Shown piece after piece: positions 6,224 through 8,522 of a DNA stretch of 8,522 bases. This stretch comes from Desulfovibrio sp. UBA6121. GTDB lineage: Bacteria > Desulfobacterota > Desulfovibrionia > Desulfovibrionales > Desulfovibrionaceae. The translations under genes were made by a program, and so were the position numbers. The notes under the pieces are model-generated. The model was not told the DNA's origin. It searched no databases and was given only the letters and a program-made list of their open reading frames with translations. The number at the start of each line of letters is the position of its first letter. Position 1 is the first letter of the stretch. The DNA is taken from NCBI GenBank assembly GCA_002422505.1, contig DIVX01000105.1, forward strand, positions 23,381-31,902. The letters run 5' to 3'.

Positions 6224-6910
6224 ATGAGCACCGTCAGCGGCACAAGCAGCACCAGCAGCACAACAGAAGAAACGACAACCCACAAGACGTCGCTGGATCA
6301 GACGGACTTCATGACCATTCTGCTGGCGCAGCTCAAGTATCAGGACCCGAACAACCCGATGGACGACACCGAGATGGCCGCACAGCTTGTGCAGTACTCG
6401 AACCTTGAGGCACTGAACAACATCAACGACGGCGTGCAGACTCTTGTGGACGCCAGCAGCAACGAGAGCATTCTCGCGGGCGTCAATTACATCGGCAAGA
6501 GCATCAAGAGTTCCGGCTACAACCTCACCAAGGAAGACGGAACAGTCAGCACGCTTTACTACAGCCTGGGCGAGGCGGTCACCAACGTTACGGCCAACGT
6601 GTACGACACCGATGGCGACCTTATCCGCACCGAATCTCTCGGCTCCAAGGCCATTGGCGACTACTCCTACGTTTGGGACGGTTTAGATACCGACGGCAAC
6701 GAAATGACCGACGGCACCTACGGTATCATCGTCCGCGCGGAAAATTCCGAGGGCGAGACGGTGCTGGTGCAGTCCCAGATCAGCGGCAAGGTCTCCGGAG
6801 TCAAGACCAGCGACGGCACAGTGTACCTGGAGCTGGCCGACGGCCGCACAGTGGAGCTGGCGAACGTCACCGAGGTGCTCGAAACCGCCACCACATCGAC
6901 GACAGACTAA
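6224..6910 (+). CDS. flgD: Flagellar hook capping / scaffolding protein FlgD
   Basis: FlgD forms the cap at the tip of the growing hook and guides polymerisation of FlgE outside the cell; it is discarded when the hook is complete. The 228-residue length is normal. The conserved N-terminal region (about 24-72) holds LDQTDFMTILLAQLKYQDP and NPMDDTEMAAQLVQYSNLE, the strongest FlgD signature. Residues of about 105-175 form the FlgD Ig-like domain, with NVTANVYDTDGDLIRT, a YVWDGLDTDGN turn and DGTYGIIVRA. The final part (LVQSQISGKVSGV to ELANVTEVLE) fits the Tudor-like half of the C-terminal domain. The first 22 residues are Ser/Thr-rich and probably part of the unfolded export region. The ATG at 6224 has AGGAGA 6 nt upstream. 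It follows fliK by 21 bp and precedes flgE by 74 bp, so fliK-flgD are almost certainly cotranscribed. Confidence 0.95.
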   Translation: MSTVSGTSSTSSTTEETTTHKTSLDQTDFMTILLAQLKYQDPNNPMDDTEMAAQLVQYSNLEALNNINDGVQTLVDASSNESILAGVNYIGKSIKSSGYNLTKEDGTVSTLYYSLGEAVTNVTANVYDTDGDLIRTESLGSKAIGDYSYVWDGLDTDGNEMTDGTYGIIVRAENSEGETVLVQSQISGKVSGVKTSDGTVYLELADGRTVELANVTEVLETATTSTTD

Positions 6911-6955
6911 GATTGGCACTGCGCGAACGAACGTAAACGGTCGATCACATCAGAA

Positions 6956-6961
6956 TATAAG
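6956..6961 (+). promoter_or_regulatory. Weak candidate -10 element upstream of flgE
   Basis: TATAAG (5/6 match to TATAAT) lies 23 bp before the flgE start in the 74-bp flgD-flgE gap, but no good -35 is present at 16-18 bp spacing. The same gap carries TTGGCAC (6913-6919), a perfect sigma-54 -24 block, but its -12 position reads AC instead of GC. Read-through from fliK-flgD is the simpler explanation for flgE transcription; an extra internal promoter is only possible. Confidence 0.2.
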
Positions 6962-6984
6962 ACAGGGGTTCAAGGAGGTCAGGC

Positions 6985-8522
6985 ATGTCTCTCACTTCTT
7001 CACTGTACCAGGGAATCACGGGCTTGAACGCCCACTCTCAGGCCATCTCGGTCATTGGCAACAACCTGGCGAACGTAAGCACCACGGGCTACAAGGGCGC
7101 AAACATCTATTTCCAGGATCTCATAAGCCAGGATCTGCCCACGGCGGCGGGAAACTCGCAAATGGGCCTCGGCGTGCAAATCGCGGCCATCTACGCGGAC
7201 TTCTCCCAGGGCGCCATTGAAACCACCACGGAAGCCACGGACCTGGCCATTGGCGGCAAGGGCTTCTTCACAGTCAAGGACGCCAACACCGACAGCACTT
7301 ACTACACCCGTGCGGGCAACTTCCGCTTCGACTCCAACGGCTACCTGGTGGATACCAACGGCTACCGCGTGCAGGGCTGGGCCATGCAAAAGGCCACCGC
7401 CACCGGCGCCAGCAGCACGGACTACTCGATTTACGGCGCGCCTACGGATGTGCTGGTTTCCAACTTCCAGTCCCCGGCCTCGGCCACCACCACGGTGAAC
7501 ATGGTGACCAACCTGGACCCCACCTCCGACAGCCAGTGCGACTCCTCCACGGGCAACCCCTATTTCGCCATGTTCGAGAACTGGAACGGCACCGAGGACA
7601 CCCCGCTGGCCAGCACCTCTTACGGCTACAGCAACACCATCAAGGTGTACGACTCCACCGGCACCTCGCATGTGGTCACGGTCTACTACGACAAGGTCAC
7701 CATGAGCTCCAACGCCGGCAGCGACACCGTGTGGGAGTACATGGTCACCTGCGAGCCCGAGGATGACGGCCGCACCATCGACGGCACGTCCCTCAAGGAA
7801 ACCAGCGGCGCGGGCGTGCTGATGATCGGCACCATGACCTTCCGCTCCGGCCAGATGGTGGGGCAGAGCGCCTACACCCTCAAGAGCAACGCCGCAGGCG
7901 ACCTGAAGGACCTGAGCCAGTGGACCTTGGCCGACTACTCCACCGGCGGCTACCCGACTCTCACCGCCAACTTCATCCAGGCCAGCAACGCCAGCGCCAC
8001 CAACAGCGTCGATTCGCAAGACATCGCCATCGACTTCGGCATGCGCAGCAAGAACAAGTCCTGGACGCAGGCCAACGGCACCCTGGGCACCACCGCGGCC
8101 GACATCGGCAACAAGATCAGCAATGCGGGCTGGGTTCCCAGCATGGGCAACTTCACCGTCAGCGCGCTGGCCACCCAAAGCTACGATACGGGCGGCTTCT
8201 CCACCCTGTACCAGAAGCAGGACGGCTACACGGCGGGCTATCTGCAGAGCGTGTCCGTGTCTGAGGACGGAGTGCTCTCCGGCACCTTCTCCAACGGGCA
8301 GGAAATGGAGCTCTACACGCTAACGCTCACCAGCTTCACCAACCAGTGGGGCCTGCGGCGCGAGGGCGGCAACCTCTTCAGCGAAACGCGAGACTCCGGC
8401 TCCGCCCTCACCGGCACGGCCAACTCCGCAGGCAAGGGCTCCATCACCTCCAATGCGCTGGAATCCTCCAACGTAGACATGGCGGCGGAGTTCGTGGACC
8501 TGATCACCGCCCAGCGCGGCTT
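6985..8522 (+). CDS. flgE: Flagellar hook protein FlgE, 3'-truncated by window edge
   Basis: FlgE is the subunit of the flexible hook joining basal body and filament, exported by the flagellar type III system. The frame runs 512 complete codons from the ATG at 6985 to the window end without a stop. The N-terminal rod/hook domain has MSLTSSLYQGITGLNAHSQ, then IGNNLANVSTTGYKG (24-38), the family hallmark. DLAIGGKGFF (86-95) and YYTRAGNFRFDSNGYLV (106-122) are conserved in FlgE/FlgF/FlgG proteins. The large variable central part (about 150-440) would be the surface-exposed D2-type domains and favours FlgE over FlgF/FlgG. The last residues visible, SNVDMAAEFVDLITAQRG (495-512), begin the conserved C-terminal coiled-coil segment, so only about 25-35 residues should be missing. 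AAGGAGG (6972-6978) lies 6 nt before the start. Two cysteines (C185, C256) are present in the variable region, which is uncommon in axial flagellar proteins. Confidence 0.95.
   Translation, partial: MSLTSSLYQGITGLNAHSQAISVIGNNLANVSTTGYKGANIYFQDLISQDLPTAAGNSQMGLGVQIAAIYADFSQGAIETTTEATDLAIGGKGFFTVKDANTDSTYYTRAGNFRFDSNGYLVDTNGYRVQGWAMQKATATGASSTDYSIYGAPTDVLVSNFQSPASATTTVNMVTNLDPTSDSQCDSSTGNPYFAMFENWNGTEDTPLASTSYGYSNTIKVYDSTGTSHVVTVYYDKVTMSSNAGSDTVWEYMVTCEPEDDGRTIDGTSLKETSGAGVLMIGTMTFRSGQMVGQSAYTLKSNAAGDLKDLSQWTLADYSTGGYPTLTANFIQASNASATNSVDSQDIAIDFGMRSKNKSWTQANGTLGTTAADIGNKISNAGWVPSMGNFTVSALATQSYDTGGFSTLYQKQDGYTAGYLQSVSVSEDGVLSGTFSNGQEMELYTLTLTSFTNQWGLRREGGNLFSETRDSGSALTGTANSAGKGSITSNALESSNVDMAAEFVDLITAQRG

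Noticed and set aside
7000..8178. 392-codon minus-strand open frame across flgE
   Set aside because: The plus strand encodes unmistakable FlgE in a frame that runs off the window; the antisense frame has only biased Gly/Val/Ala/His composition.
1..8522. tRNA, rRNA, insertion sequences, attachment sites or defence-type genes
   Set aside because: No cloverleaf-like segment, transposase or integrase motif, terminal inverted repeats or toxin-antitoxin pair was seen. The window is almost fully occupied by seven recognisable genes.

Overview
The window is high-GC (roughly 60-70% by eye), densely coded bacterial chromosome, most likely from a flagellated member of the Desulfovibrionaceae or a close deltaproteobacterial relative. 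That placement is an inference. It rests on the fliK-flgD-flgE order, the style of the FlgE N-terminus, the DUF3391-type HD-GYP protein beside the hook genes and the presence of a geranylgeranyl-reductase-family flavoprotein. No 16S or other marker is present to confirm it. Both edges cut genes: the left edge lies inside rnhA and the right edge inside flgE.

Left part (1-2170): the 3' two-thirds of ribonuclease HI (+), then a small SAM-dependent methyltransferase (+, 414-989) with lower GC and rarer codons than its neighbours. This runs tail-to-tail into a geranylgeranyl-reductase-family FAD oxidoreductase (-, 986-2170). The two convergent genes share four bases (CTAG) at their stop codons. 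Middle (2171-4163): a 105-bp divergent intergenic region with a plausible sigma-70 promoter leads into a probable two-gene operon, a HAD-family phosphatase (2276-2968) and a DUF3391/HD-GYP cyclic-di-GMP phosphodiesterase (3000-4163). Right part (4164-8522): a 107-bp gap with a hairpin and a sigma-54-like promoter precedes the hook-assembly genes fliK (4271-6202), flgD (6224-6910) and flgE (6985 to beyond the edge).

The right half forms a coherent unit. FlgD caps the growing hook, FlgE is the hook subunit, and FliK measures hook length and switches export specificity. The upstream HD-GYP protein would lower cyclic-di-GMP, which usually favours motility, so its position suggests co-selection with flagellar function. 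The left genes look like ordinary housekeeping or accessory genes with no obvious link to the flagellum. I found no convincing evidence of an undescribed system. The points worth checking are the fliK promoter, the tandem repeat in fliK, the compositional outlier methyltransferase and the substrate of the GGR-family enzyme. Several long open frames antisense to the GGR, HD-GYP, fliK and flgE genes were judged to be shadows.
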